Below are positions 7,286-15,747 of a stretch of DNA of 52,137 nt, in pieces. This DNA is from an uncultured Bacteroidia bacterium. GTDB lineage: Bacteria > Bacteroidota > Bacteroidia > Bacteroidales > F082. The stretch lies in contig CADCIH010000016.1 in NCBI GenBank assembly GCA_902801465.1, positions 1 through 52,137 of the forward strand. The letters are read 5' to 3'. Every line of letters starts with the position of its first letter. Position 1 is the stretch's first letter. The notes under the pieces were generated by a model, which ran no database searches, had not been told where the DNA came from, and saw nothing but the letters and a program-made list of their open reading frames with translations. The translations under genes and the position numbers were made by a program.

Positions 7286-8370
7286 AACGACTCGACCGAT
7301 ACATATTATTCAAGTTCATCGGCACCTTCTTCTTCGCCGTGGCCATGCTCATGATGATCATCATCGTGTTCGACCTCTCGGAGAACATCGACTCGTTCAT
7401 CAAACACGACGCCCCCTGGTATCGCGTGGTCACCGACCATTACCTCACCTCGATACCCTATTTCACCAACCAGTTCATCCACCTCTTCGCCTTCATCTCC
7501 GTCATCTTCTTCACCTCCAAGATGGCCAACCACTCCGAGGTGGTGGCAGTGCTCAGCAACGGCATCAGCTTCTGGCGTTTCCTCCTCCCTTATATCGAAG
7601 GGGCGTTGCTCCTCACGTTGATGTCGCTCTATCTGGCCAACTTCCTCGTCCCCAACCTCAACGAGGTGCGAAGGAAGTTCAAGGACGAATACATCGAGCG
7701 GCTCACCAAGAGCGCGGGACGTAACGTGCACCTGCAAACCGACAAGGACGAGTTTGTGTATGTGGAATACTACAACGTGCAGCGCGACTATGGATGGAAC
7801 TTCTCCATCGAACGTTACGACGGCCATGAGCTCACCTACAAGATGGCTTCCGACATCATCTATCACGACGTCGACTCCGTCACCAACGGCAACTGGCGCA
7901 TCGACTTCGCGACAGAACGCACCATCGACGGCGACCGTGAGCATATCGTGAACCACCGACGGCTCGACACCATCATCGAGAAACTCAGTCCCACCGATTT
8001 CTATAACATGAAAGAGGACTTCGAAGAGATGAATTTCTTCGAGCTGCGCGACCATATTAGGGTGATGCGCCAGCGAGGCACCGAAGGCATTCGAAACTAC
8101 GAGGTGGAGATGCACCAGCGCATGGCACAACCCGTCGCCATCCTCATCCTCACCCTCATCGGCGCCGCCCTCTCGAGCCGTAAGATCAAAGGAGGCATGG
8201 GCATGCACCTCGGGTTCGGTATCACCATCGCCTTCAGCTACATCCTCTTCGCCCAGATAGCCAAAGCCTTCGGCGTGAACGGCGTGATAGCCCCCGTCGT
8301 CGCCGCCTGGATCCCCAACGCGATATTCTTCGTCCTCGCAGTTTACTTCCTGCTCAAGGCCCCTAAGTGA
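7282..8370 (+). CDS. LptF/LptG-type (YjgP/YjgQ) lipopolysaccharide export permease
   Basis: A 362-residue inner-membrane permease of the YjgP/YjgQ family, which with LptB draws LPS from the inner membrane. TM helices lie near residues 10-35, 50-75 and 90-115, then a periplasmic beta-jellyroll of about 130 residues, then three C-terminal helices starting MAQPVAILILTLIGAALSS. The start is the GTG at 7282, overlapping the tgt stop (GTGA), so the two genes are translationally coupled. The tgt-YjgP/Q pairing is common in Bacteroidota. Whether it is F or G cannot be settled here; no second copy is in the window. Confidence 0.88.
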   Translation: MKRLDRYILFKFIGTFFFAVAMLMMIIIVFDLSENIDSFIKHDAPWYRVVTDHYLTSIPYFTNQFIHLFAFISVIFFTSKMANHSEVVAVLSNGISFWRFLLPYIEGALLLTLMSLYLANFLVPNLNEVRRKFKDEYIERLTKSAGRNVHLQTDKDEFVYVEYYNVQRDYGWNFSIERYDGHELTYKMASDIIYHDVDSVTNGNWRIDFATERTIDGDREHIVNHRRLDTIIEKLSPTDFYNMKEDFEEMNFFELRDHIRVMRQRGTEGIRNYEVEMHQRMAQPVAILILTLIGAALSSRKIKGGMGMHLGFGITIAFSYILFAQIAKAFGVNGVIAPVVAAWIPNAIFFVLAVYFLLKAPK

Positions 8371-8377
8371 AAAAAAC

Positions 8378-8401
8378 CGCATTCCGCATTCCAAATTCCG
8401 A
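8378..8401. repeat. R3 repeat between lptF/G and the kinase gene
   Basis: CGCATTCCGCATTCCAAATT-type units just after the permease stop and just before the kinase promoter. Same family as at 130-161 and 30699-30718. Confidence 0.6.
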
Positions 8402-8409
8402 AATTTTAT

Positions 8410-8417
8410 TATCTTTG
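8410..8417 (+). promoter_or_regulatory. -7 element (TATCTTTG) of the deoxynucleoside kinase operon
   Basis: TATCTTTG at 8410-8417, 23 bases before the ATG at 8441. The -33 region falls in the R3 repeat and has no clear TTG. Confidence 0.5.
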
Positions 8418-8440
8418 TAGTTTGAAACAAAACTATCGCT

Positions 8441-9052
8441 ATGCATATCGCTATCGCCGGAAACATCGGAGCGGGCAAAACCACACTTACCCGCCTCTTG
8501 GCCAAACACTTCGGATGGACACCTCATTACGAAGAAGTCGACCATAACCCATACCTCGCCAGCTACTATGAGGACATGCAACGCTGGTCGTTCAACATCC
8601 AGATTTTCTTCCTCAACAGCCGCTTCCGCCAGGTCATCGACATACGCAACAGCGGAAAAGACGTCATTCAAGACCGCACCATCTACGAGGACGCCATGAT
8701 CTTCGCGCCCAACCTCCACCAGATGGGCCTCATGGAGACACGCGACTTCGAGAATTACAAGTCGCTCTTCGAGCTGATGACTAAGTTCCTGCAACCACCC
8801 GACCTGCTGATTTACCTCCGGGCCTCGGTGCCGACGCTGATACGCCAGATTGCCAAACGTAACCGCGACTACGAACAAAGCATCCGCCTCGACTACCTCA
8901 GCAACCTCAACGACCGCTACGAGGAATGGATCAGCGGCTATAAGGACGGCAAGCTGCTCATCATCGACATGGATAACCTCGACGTGGAGAAGCCTGAGGA
9001 CCTGAGTGTCATCATCGAGAAGATCGAAGCCTCGCTTAACGGACTGTTCTGA
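8441..9052 (+). CDS. Deoxynucleoside kinase (dAK/dGK/dCK family)
   Basis: Phosphorylates deoxynucleosides for dNTP salvage in the cytoplasm. The 203-residue length is normal for the family. P-loop GNIGAGKT is at residues 7-14; the base-binding helix has YEEVDHNPYL; the DRS-like motif appears as QDRTIYED; the LID region is RNRDYEQSI. First gene of a tight cluster: its TGA overlaps the ATG of kdsB (ATGA-type overlap at 9050-9054). Which base it prefers cannot be read from the sequence. Confidence 0.9.
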   Translation: MHIAIAGNIGAGKTTLTRLLAKHFGWTPHYEEVDHNPYLASYYEDMQRWSFNIQIFFLNSRFRQVIDIRNSGKDVIQDRTIYEDAMIFAPNLHQMGLMETRDFENYKSLFELMTKFLQPPDLLIYLRASVPTLIRQIAKRNRDYEQSIRLDYLSNLNDRYEEWISGYKDGKLLIIDMDNLDVEKPEDLSVIIEKIEASLNGLF

Positions 9053-9795
9053 TGAGAGTGGCCGGCATCATACCCGCACGCTACGGATCCTCACGGTTCC
9101 CAGGCAAGCCCCTTGCCATGATCGGGACCAAGACGATGATCCAAAGGACCTGCGAACAGGCCCTCAAATCGTCGTTGGACGCCGTGGTGGTAGCCACCGA
9201 CGATACCCGCATCTATGAAGAGGTGCTGGGCTTCGGAGGCTGCGTGGTGATGACCAGCCCCAACCACCGTAGCGGCACCGACCGCTGCCGCGAAGCTCTC
9301 GACATCATAGGGGAACACTTCGACGCCGTGGTCAACATCCAGGGCGATGAGCCTTTCATCGACCCTCGCCAGATCGACCAGGTGACGCAGCTCATCCGCC
9401 AACCGGAGGTGTGCCTCGCCACCCTGGCACGAAAAATCAACGACCCGGCAAGAATAGCAGACCCCAACACCGTGAAGGTGGTGTTCGGCAACGACGGCAA
9501 AGCCCTCTACTTCAGCCGACACGCCATTCCCTTCGTGCGAGGCGCTGAACCTTCACAGTGGATGCTACATAGCGAATACTACCAACATATCGGCATATAT
9601 GCCTATAAGAGCGACACGCTGAGAGCCATCGCCAAGCTGCCTTCCGGACGACTGGAACAGGCCGAGTCACTCGAACAGCTGCGCTGGCTCGAGAACGGCC
9701 TTGACATCATGGTGGCCGTCACCGACATCGCCGCAAGTTATGGCATCGACACCCCCGACGACCTGCAACGCATTCCCAAAGAACTCCCGTCATGA
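9052..9795 (+). CDS. kdsB: 3-deoxy-manno-octulosonate cytidylyltransferase (CMP-Kdo synthetase)
   Basis: Activates Kdo with CTP to CMP-Kdo for lipid A-core assembly. The 247-residue protein begins IIPARYGSSRFPGKPLA, the nucleotide-binding signature of the family, and has HRSGTDRC, NIQGDEPFI and the C-terminal HIGIYAY and LEQAESLEQLRWLENG motifs, all typical of KdsB. It overlaps both neighbours by a few bases. It shows that the strain makes Kdo-containing LPS, which fits the PagL-like enzyme and the LPS permease elsewhere in the window. Confidence 0.96.
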   Translation: MRVAGIIPARYGSSRFPGKPLAMIGTKTMIQRTCEQALKSSLDAVVVATDDTRIYEEVLGFGGCVVMTSPNHRSGTDRCREALDIIGEHFDAVVNIQGDEPFIDPRQIDQVTQLIRQPEVCLATLARKINDPARIADPNTVKVVFGNDGKALYFSRHAIPFVRGAEPSQWMLHSEYYQHIGIYAYKSDTLRAIAKLPSGRLEQAESLEQLRWLENGLDIMVAVTDIAASYGIDTPDDLQRIPKELPS

Positions 9796-10796
9796 ACGTC
9801 ATCCAAGCCATCATAGCCCTGCTCTACGATCACGACACCGTCATCGTGCCAGCCTTGGGTGCCTTCGTGCGTCACGACGAAGGAGCCCAAGTCAACGTCA
9901 TCACCAACGAGTTCCAAAAACCCACGTCAACACTCAGCTTCGACCCCGAACAAAGGGAGGAGAACCCGCTCATCATCGAATATTTGATGCTACATGAAGG
10001 TCTCTCCGACGAAGAAGCCCGCCAGCAAATTGCCACCTTCGTGGCGGAATGCTACGCCAAGATGCGAGAAGGGGAGACCGTCACCCTCGAAGGCCTGGGG
10101 ACGCTGGCCTTCAACAGCCTACAAGAGCCTGTGTTCGAGCCCGAGGCCTCGACCGACTTCAACGCCGACGCATTCGGACTGGATGACCTTGAAGTACAAC
10201 CGGTATTCAGTGCCACCCCCACTCCAACCACCCCAGCTCCGACCAGCCCAGGGGAACGTCCTGCGGAACTGGCAAGAGGCGGCCTTGGTCCCCAGGAGAA
10301 ACCCCGCCGCAAGACGTGGTGGATATGGCTCCTCCTTGTACTCGTCGCCGCCGCCGTGGCACTGTGGTACTTTATGTTCCGCCCAATCAAACCCGAACCT
10401 CCCGTGCAAAAGCCTTTGGATAGCATCACGATGACCGATACCGTCAAACCCATAACCGACGACACATTGGCGGTACCCACCGACTCGCTGGCAATCGAAA
10501 ACGATACAGTCTCCCATAACGAACCCGTCAATGAAACTGTTTCTCCCACCGAAGTGGTGAAACCCGCCGCCGAGTCAAAAGCCTTCATCGTGGGTGGCTG
10601 CTTCAGCGTGGAGCAAAACGCACTCAATATGGCCATGGAAGCGTACGAACAAGGCTGCAAGGAAGCCTTCGTGATGAAACGCGGGACGAAGTTCTTCGTC
10701 TGCTACGGCCAATACCCAAGCGCCACCGAAGCCAAGGTGGCGCTACCTGTCATACTAGAGAAATACAATCAGAAAGCCTGGATACTTGTTAAATGA
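9792..10796 (+). CDS. HU-CCDC81 and SPOR domain membrane protein
   Basis: A 334-residue protein. The N-terminal ~110 residues match the bacterial HU-CCDC81 repeats (ALLYDHDTVIVPALGAFV, NPLIIEYLMLHEGLS, EGLGTLAFN). A Pro/Thr-rich linker precedes a TM helix at about residues 177-195 (WIWLLLVLVAAAVALWYF). A periplasmic acidic/Thr-rich spacer leads to a C-terminal SPOR domain (FIVGGCFSVEQNA ... AWILVK). SPOR domains bind denuded peptidoglycan at division sites. HU-CCDC81 in Bacteroidota is thought to link the envelope to cytosolic partners; that link is family-level knowledge and inference. Overlaps kdsB and trmB by four bases each. Confidence 0.85.
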   Translation: MNVIQAIIALLYDHDTVIVPALGAFVRHDEGAQVNVITNEFQKPTSTLSFDPEQREENPLIIEYLMLHEGLSDEEARQQIATFVAECYAKMREGETVTLEGLGTLAFNSLQEPVFEPEASTDFNADAFGLDDLEVQPVFSATPTPTTPAPTSPGERPAELARGGLGPQEKPRRKTWWIWLLLVLVAAAVALWYFMFRPIKPEPPVQKPLDSITMTDTVKPITDDTLAVPTDSLAIENDTVSHNEPVNETVSPTEVVKPAAESKAFIVGGCFSVEQNALNMAMEAYEQGCKEAFVMKRGTKFFVCYGQYPSATEAKVALPVILEKYNQKAWILVK

Positions 10797-11488
10797 CCCA
10801 AGCCATGAGTAAAAAAAACAAGCTGCAAAAGTTCGCTGAGAACAAGACATTCGAAAACCTGTTCGAGTATTCCTACGAACGTATCATGGCAGAGGGTTTC
10901 CCTCTGAAAGGCCACTGGGGAAGCGATTTCTTCCACAACGACCACCCTGTCGTGCTTGAGCTGGGATGCGGCAAAGGTGAATACACCGTTGGCCTTGCCC
11001 GGGTACACCCCGAGATCAATTACATCGGAGTCGACATCAAAGGCGCCCGTATGTGGCGTGGCCTGACCCAAACACGTGACGAGGGCTTGAAGAATGTGGC
11101 GTTCATCCGCACACGCATCGACCAGATCGAGCATTTCTTCGGTCCCGGCGAGGTCAGCGAGATATGGGTCACCTTCCCCGATCCCCATCCTGGCGAAGGC
11201 GAACGCAACGCACGCCACCGCCTCACCTCCCCAGAGTTCCTCGACCGCTACCGTAAGATCACCGGACCCGACGGCATACTCAACCTTAAGACCGACAGCC
11301 CCATCATGTATGAGTTCACCCTCCACGAGGTGATCGAGAAACAAAGTCTGCCGCTGCTCTACGCCACCGACGACCTCTATGCCAATGCCGATAACCTCGA
11401 AGTGAAAAACATCAGGACGTTCTATGAACAGATGTGGCTGGATCAGGGACTTACCATTAAGTATTTGAGATTTAAAATAAATAATTAA
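10793..11488 (+). CDS. trmB: tRNA (guanine-N7-)-methyltransferase
   Basis: Methylates G46 of tRNA with SAM. The 231-residue protein has the SAM motif VLELGCGKGEYTVGLA, GVDIKGARMWRG, and the TrmB motif FPDPHPGEGERNARHRLTS leading to FLDRY. The ATG at 10793 overlaps the previous stop; a second ATG at 10805 (MSKKNKLQKF) is an equally good start. The stop codon sits in an R1-like AATTAAGAATTTAG unit. Confidence 0.93.
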   Translation: MTQAMSKKNKLQKFAENKTFENLFEYSYERIMAEGFPLKGHWGSDFFHNDHPVVLELGCGKGEYTVGLARVHPEINYIGVDIKGARMWRGLTQTRDEGLKNVAFIRTRIDQIEHFFGPGEVSEIWVTFPDPHPGEGERNARHRLTSPEFLDRYRKITGPDGILNLKTDSPIMYEFTLHEVIEKQSLPLLYATDDLYANADNLEVKNIRTFYEQMWLDQGLTIKYLRFKINN

Positions 11489-11500
11489 GAATTTAGAGAT

Positions 11501-13012
11501 ATGTTTACTGAAGATAGACAATTTTATATTGCGCATTGCGACAATGGTCCTCTTTACCTCGTGGGTAAGATGGCCAACCGTCATGGATTGATCGCCGGTG
11601 CCACAGGTACGGGTAAGACTGTCACCTTGCAGGTTCTGGCCGAGAGTTTCAGCCAGGCTGGCGTGCCTTGCTTCATGGCCGACATGAAAGGCGACCTCAG
11701 CGGCATCAGCCAGGCAGGCCGGATGAGCGGTTTCATCGAGAAACGCTGTCCTGAGTTCGGCATTGAGAATCCTCAGTTCCAAGGGATGCCGACGCGTTTC
11801 TTCGACGTCTTCGGAGAACAGGGACACCCGCTCCGCGCCACTGTGTCGGACATGGGTCCCCAGCTGCTTGCCCGCCTCCTCGCCCTCAACGAGACCCAGA
11901 CAGGGGTCCTCAACATCGTGTTCAAGATCGCCGATGAAAGGGGACTGCTGCTCATCGACATGAAAGACCTGCGCCTCATGCTCGACTATGTCGCCAAGAA
12001 CGCCAAGGAGTTCACCACCGGCTACGGCAACATCTCCGCCGCCAGCGTGGGAGCCATCCAACGCGCGCTACTCACCCTCGAAGCTGAAGGCGCCGACCAG
12101 TTCTTCGGCGAGCCGGCCTTCAACGTGTACGACTTCATCCAAACCGAACAGGGAAGAGGTGTCATGAACGTGCTGGCTGCCGACAAGCTGATGCTTAACC
12201 CCAAACTCTACAGCACCTTCCTGCTGTGGCTGCTGAGCGAGCTCTATACCCAGCTGCCCGAGGTGGGCGACTTGGAACTCCCCAAGCTGATCTTCTTCTT
12301 CGACGAGGCTCACATGCTCTTCAAAGACACCTCGAAAGCATTGGTGGATAAGATTGAACAGGTAATCCGTCTGGTGCGCTCTAAAGGCGTGGGCGTTTAC
12401 TTCGTCACCCAGAGCCCCGACGACATCCCGGAAGCCATCGCCGGACAGCTCGGCAATCGCATCCTCCATGGACTCAGAGCATATACCCCCAAGGAACAGA
12501 AGGCCGTGCGCGCCGCCGCCCAGACCTTCCGAGCAAACCCCAGCTTCAACACCGAGAGCGCCATCCTGGAACTCGGCACCGGCGAAGCCCTGGTGTCGTT
12601 CCTCGACGAGAAAGGCGCCCCCTGCGTGGTGGAACGTGCCAAGATACTCTTCCCGCTGAGCCAAATAGGCGCCATCTCCGACGAACAACGCCAAACCATC
12701 ATCCGCCAGTCGCGGCTCTACGGCACCTATGACAAGAGCTTCGACCGTGAGAGCGCCTATGAGGTGCTGGTGGCCGAACAACAAGAGGCTGAAAAACGTG
12801 CCCAGAAAGAAGCCGAAGAAGAAGCCAAACGCAAAGAGAAGGAAGCCAAAGAAAAAGAAAAGGAGAAGAAGGAAAAGGAAAAGTCAAAGAGCAGAAAGAA
12901 GTCAACGACCCGCAAAGCCGTCGAGAAGACCATCAACACCACTGCCACGACCTTCGGGCGTCAGCTTGGCAAGTCCATCTTCCGCTCTATCCTAGGAGGA
13001 ATCTTTAAGTAA
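11501..13012 (+). CDS. HerA-like/DUF853 ATPase (YjgR family)
   Basis: A 503-residue FtsK/HerA-type P-loop ATPase of unknown precise role. Walker A GATGTGKT is at residues 33-40, [14 protein letters not shown] follows, Walker B is [15 protein letters not shown], and the sensor region is [22 protein letters not shown]. Residues ~425-475 are a highly charged Lys/Glu coiled coil ([15 protein letters not shown]), and the tail ends with small hydrophobic residues ([15 protein letters not shown]). HerA proteins act in DNA end processing, but YjgR-type members have no settled function. Convergent with pcm across an R2 palindrome. Confidence 0.88.
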   Translation: MFTEDRQFYIAHCDNGPLYLVGKMANRHGLIAGATGTGKTVTLQVLAESFSQAGVPCFMADMKGDLSGISQAGRMSGFIEKRCPEFGIENPQFQGMPTRFFDVFGEQGHPLRATVSDMGPQLLARLLALNETQTGVLNIVFKIADERGLLLIDMKDLRLMLDYVAKNAKEFTTGYGNISAASVGAIQRALLTLEAEGADQFFGEPAFNVYDFIQTEQGRGVMNVLAADKLMLNPKLYSTFLLWLLSELYTQLPEVGDLELPKLIFFFDEAHMLFKDTSKALVDKIEQVIRLVRSKGVGVYFVTQSPDDIPEAIAGQLGNRILHGLRAYTPKEQKAVRAAAQTFRANPSFNTESAILELGTGEALVSFLDEKGAPCVVERAKILFPLSQIGAISDEQRQTIIRQSRLYGTYDKSFDRESAYEVLVAEQQEAEKRAQKEAEEEAKRKEKEAKEKEKEKKEKEKSKSRKKSTTRKAVEKTINTTATTFGRQLGKSIFRSILGGIFK

Positions 13013-13014
13013 CG

Positions 13015-13066
13015 GAAAACGGAGAACGGAAAACGGAAAGTTGAAAGTTTTCCGTTCTCCGTTTTC
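13015..13066. terminator. R2 palindrome acting as a likely bidirectional terminator
   Basis: Perfect 19-bp arms: AAAACGGAGAACGGAAAAC (13016-13034) and its complement (13047-13065), loop 12 nt. It lies between the convergent HerA-like and pcm genes and is made of two opposed copies of the R2 repeat. A-rich and T-rich arms give a T tract in either direction. Confidence 0.6.
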
Positions 13067-13068
13067 AG

Positions 13069-13731
13069 TTAATCACTCGCCGTTCCGGTCAACATCGGGA
13101 CGAACTTGAAATCACCGAACTCTTCACGCGACAGGGTCCCGTCGGGGAGTTTGGTGAGACGTACCATCACCTGACCCTCACCTGAAGGCCTGTCCATGGG
13201 GATGACCATGATGCCATTGGGCTTCAGTTGGTCGATGAGCTTGGGTGGGATGTAAGGAGCCCCGGCAGTGATGATGATGCGATCGAAAGGCTTGTAGCTG
13301 GGCAGCCCCTCATAACCATCGCCAAGGAAGGTCTTGACACGATAGTGTAGCTGTCCCAGGAGCTCCTTGGTGCGGAGATAGAGGTTGCGTTGCCTTTCAA
13401 TGCTGAATACCTTGGCGCCCATGGCGGACAACACACAGGCCTGATAGCCTGAGCCGGTGCCTATCTCAAGGACTTTCATCCCGCTCCCGATGGAGAGCAA
13501 ACTCGTTTGAGCCGCCACGGTGGAAGGCTGTGAGATCGTCTGTCCCGAACCGATGGAAAAAGGCTGGTCGCTGTAAGCATACTCGACAAACGACGAGTCG
13601 AGAAACACATGGCGAGGCACCTCGTTGATGGCGGCGAGCACCCGTTCGTCGGTGATGCCGTCGGCGCGCAGCTGGTTGACCATCTGCTGCCTCAAGCCCT
13701 TGTGCCGGTAGTTGTCTTCAACGATTTTCAT
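13069..13731 (-). CDS. pcm: Protein-L-isoaspartate O-methyltransferase
   Basis: Repairs isoaspartyl residues in damaged proteins using SAM. The 220-residue protein has the family motifs PRHVFLD, FSIGSGQTISQPSTVA, VLEIGTGSGYQACVL and RIIITAGAPYIPPKL. The ATG at 13731 is chosen over TTG at 13734. A -7 box (TAACTTTG) ends only six bases before this ATG, so the transcript may be nearly leaderless. Divergent from the Gfo/Idh oxidoreductase across an R1 repeat. Confidence 0.93.
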   Translation of the reverse strand: MKIVEDNYRHKGLRQQMVNQLRADGITDERVLAAINEVPRHVFLDSSFVEYAYSDQPFSIGSGQTISQPSTVAAQTSLLSIGSGMKVLEIGTGSGYQACVLSAMGAKVFSIERQRNLYLRTKELLGQLHYRVKTFLGDGYEGLPSYKPFDRIIITAGAPYIPPKLIDQLKPNGIMVIPMDRPSGEGQVMVRLTKLPDGTLSREEFGDFKFVPMLTGTASD

Positions 13732-13736
13732 CAATG

Positions 13737-13794
13737 CAAAGTTACGATAATTCTTAATTCTTAATTCTAAATTCTTAAATCTTTCGTACTTTTG
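13737..13794. promoter_or_regulatory. Divergent -7 boxes of pcm and the oxidoreductase around an R1 repeat
   Basis: Minus strand TAACTTTG at 13737-13744 for pcm; plus strand TACTTTTG at 13787-13794 for the oxidoreductase (ATG 13810). Between them lies R1 DNA (about 13748-13780), which therefore forms the upstream part of both promoters. No clear -33 TTG is present for either. Confidence 0.5.
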
Positions 13795-13809
13795 CCCAAA
13801 TTTACTACC

Positions 13810-14787
13810 ATGCTGAAAATAGGTGTATTAGGCGCAGGCCATCTCGGCAAGATCCATATCAAGTGCATCAAACAGGCCAGCTGCTACCAACTGGCAGGCT
13901 TCTACGACCCCGATTCAGCCACCGCCAAGGCAGTGGAGGAGGAGCTGGGCGTTCACTGCTTCGACTCAATCGACGCCTTGATCCAAGCTGTCGAGGTGGT
14001 CGATATTGTGACCCCTACTGTTCAACACTTTAGCTGCGCCGCAAAAGCCTTGGGCATGCGCCGTCATGTCTTCATCGAGAAGCCTATCGTGGCTACTCCC
14101 GAAGAGGCGTCGCAACTCATCAAGCTGGCCGACGAGGCGGGAGTGAAGGTGCAAGTGGGCCATGTGGAACGTTTCAATCCCGCTTTCATCGCCGCAGAAC
14201 CTTTCATCAAAGCCCCTAAATTCATCGAAGCCCATAGACTGGCACTCTTCAACCCACGTGGCACCGACGTGCCCGTGGTGCTGGACCTCATGGTGCATGA
14301 CCTCGACATCCTCTTCACCATCGTCAACTCGCCCGTGAAACATGTCAGCGCCTGCGGCGTGTCCATCGTCAGTCCCACACCCGACATCACCAACGCCCGT
14401 ATCGAGTTCGAGAATGGCACTGTGGCCAATATCACCGCCAGCCGCATCTCGCTCAAGAACATGCGCAAGACCCGTATCTTCCAAAACGACGCCTATATCA
14501 CCATCGACTTCCTCGAGAAAAAGACCGAGATCACCCGGATTCACGACCATGAGGTGAGCGGTTATCCTTACTCGCTGACGCTCGATTTGGCTGATGGACA
14601 GACGAAGCAGATCACCCTCGAGAAACCTGAGATTCATCCCATCAACGCCATCCAAACCGAACTGGAGAGCTTCCACGACAGCATCATCCATAACACCACT
14701 CCGGTGGTCAGTATCCACGACGGAGTGCGCGTCCTTAATTTAGCTTACGATATTCTGAAAGCGTCACACAATATTTCGCGTGTTTGA
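13810..14787 (+). CDS. Gfo/Idh/MocA-family NAD(P)-dependent oxidoreductase
   Basis: A 325-residue sugar or sugar-derivative dehydrogenase. The Rossmann motif GVLGAGHLGKIHIK opens the protein; VDIVTPTVQHF and VFIEKPIVATPEEA give the usual EKP motif; GHVERFNPAF and DLMVHDLDIL belong to the C-terminal beta-sheet domain with its His-Asp pair. The start is ATG 13810 rather than the upstream TTG. A lipoprotein and a sugar transferase follow downstream, and VERFNPA-type members occur near lipid A and cell-surface glycan genes, so a role in nucleotide-sugar metabolism is plausible but unproved. Confidence 0.9.
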   Translation: MLKIGVLGAGHLGKIHIKCIKQASCYQLAGFYDPDSATAKAVEEELGVHCFDSIDALIQAVEVVDIVTPTVQHFSCAAKALGMRRHVFIEKPIVATPEEASQLIKLADEAGVKVQVGHVERFNPAFIAAEPFIKAPKFIEAHRLALFNPRGTDVPVVLDLMVHDLDILFTIVNSPVKHVSACGVSIVSPTPDITNARIEFENGTVANITASRISLKNMRKTRIFQNDAYITIDFLEKKTEITRIHDHEVSGYPYSLTLDLADGQTKQITLEKPEIHPINAIQTELESFHDSIIHNTTPVVSIHDGVRVLNLAYDILKASHNISRV

Positions 14788-14811
14788 TCGTTGGGAAATA
14801 AAACGTTTTTT

Positions 14812-15747
14812 ATGATCAGAAAATATACCCTTTTTTCGTCGCTTTTCCTGCTCTTTCTCACGGCCTCGCTCACTTCGTGCGTGAAATTCGACGGCGAGCA
14901 GACAGTGCCGGCCTATATCAGGATCGACACCATTGGCCTCACCTGCGACTATTTCACTTATGGTGCCAATACCAATAACTTCGTTGACGCCTGGGTGTAT
15001 GTCGACGATGATGTCAAAGGCTGCTTTGAGCTGCCAGCCACCATCCCGCTTCTCAAACAAGGACCGCACAAAGTGTCGGTTTATGCAGGCATAGCCGTCA
15101 ACGGCATCAAAGACTCACGCGCTGAATATCCCTTTACCGCACCGGCCGTCTTCAACGATCTCAACCTGATGCCTGACAGCATTATCACGCTGAACCCAGT
15201 GGTGACCTATTGGCCTGCTGGTCCCGATGAGAACACCCATGTGCGCTGGATGGAAGACTTTGACCAGGGCACCGTGAAAATGGAGACCACCTCGCAGAGC
15301 GACGTGCCGTTTATCCGCGCCTCCGGTCCTCTGGCCTGGCACGACCCCGAAGGCGTCCTCTCCACCTATTCTGCTAAGTTTGAACTTTACTCCGACACCA
15401 CCCAGTTCTGCTTCGCCACTAGCGAAGAGTTCATCGACCTTCCCACCAAAGGCTCGCCCTGTATGCTTGAGATGGACTACAAATGCTCCGACACATGTAC
15501 CGTGGGAATCTTCTATCGGCTCAACTACACCATCAACCAAGAGGCTCTCGTCCGTCTGCGTCCCACAGGACCATCAGGCGAAGAACCCGTGGAGTGGAAA
15601 AAGATCTATATCAATCTCGGACCTTATTTCGTTGACTATGAGGATGCCGACTACTTCAAGGTATACCTGTCGTCGTGGTTCAACCGCAACGACGGCACAC
15701 AGTATTTCTATTTCGACAACCTGAAGATCATCTACAACGACCGATGA
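14812..15747 (+). CDS. Bacteroidales lipoprotein of unknown function
   Basis: A 311-residue exported lipoprotein. Signal peptide MIRKYTLFSSLFLLFLTASL ends with lipobox LTSC; the lipidated Cys is about residue 23. The rest is beta-rich: an N-terminal part with VDAWVYVDDDVKGCFELPAT and GPHKVSVYAGI, and a C-terminal jelly-roll-like part with SPCMLEMDYKCSDTCTVGIF and FYFDNLKIIYND, reminiscent of carbohydrate-binding folds. The ATG at 14812 is chosen because the signal peptide starts there. Its stop overlaps the start of the sugar transferase (ATGA), suggesting one operon and perhaps a role in the same glycan pathway. Confidence 0.8.
   Translation: MIRKYTLFSSLFLLFLTASLTSCVKFDGEQTVPAYIRIDTIGLTCDYFTYGANTNNFVDAWVYVDDDVKGCFELPATIPLLKQGPHKVSVYAGIAVNGIKDSRAEYPFTAPAVFNDLNLMPDSIITLNPVVTYWPAGPDENTHVRWMEDFDQGTVKMETTSQSDVPFIRASGPLAWHDPEGVLSTYSAKFELYSDTTQFCFATSEEFIDLPTKGSPCMLEMDYKCSDTCTVGIFYRLNYTINQEALVRLRPTGPSGEEPVEWKKIYINLGPYFVDYEDADYFKVYLSSWFNRNDGTQYFYFDNLKIIYNDR

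Noticed and set aside
7306-8505. Open frame of about 399 codons on the minus strand
   Set aside because: Antisense to the LptF/G-like permease, which has clear TM helices and family motifs; the shadow has only repeated His/Asp/Glu/Val runs.
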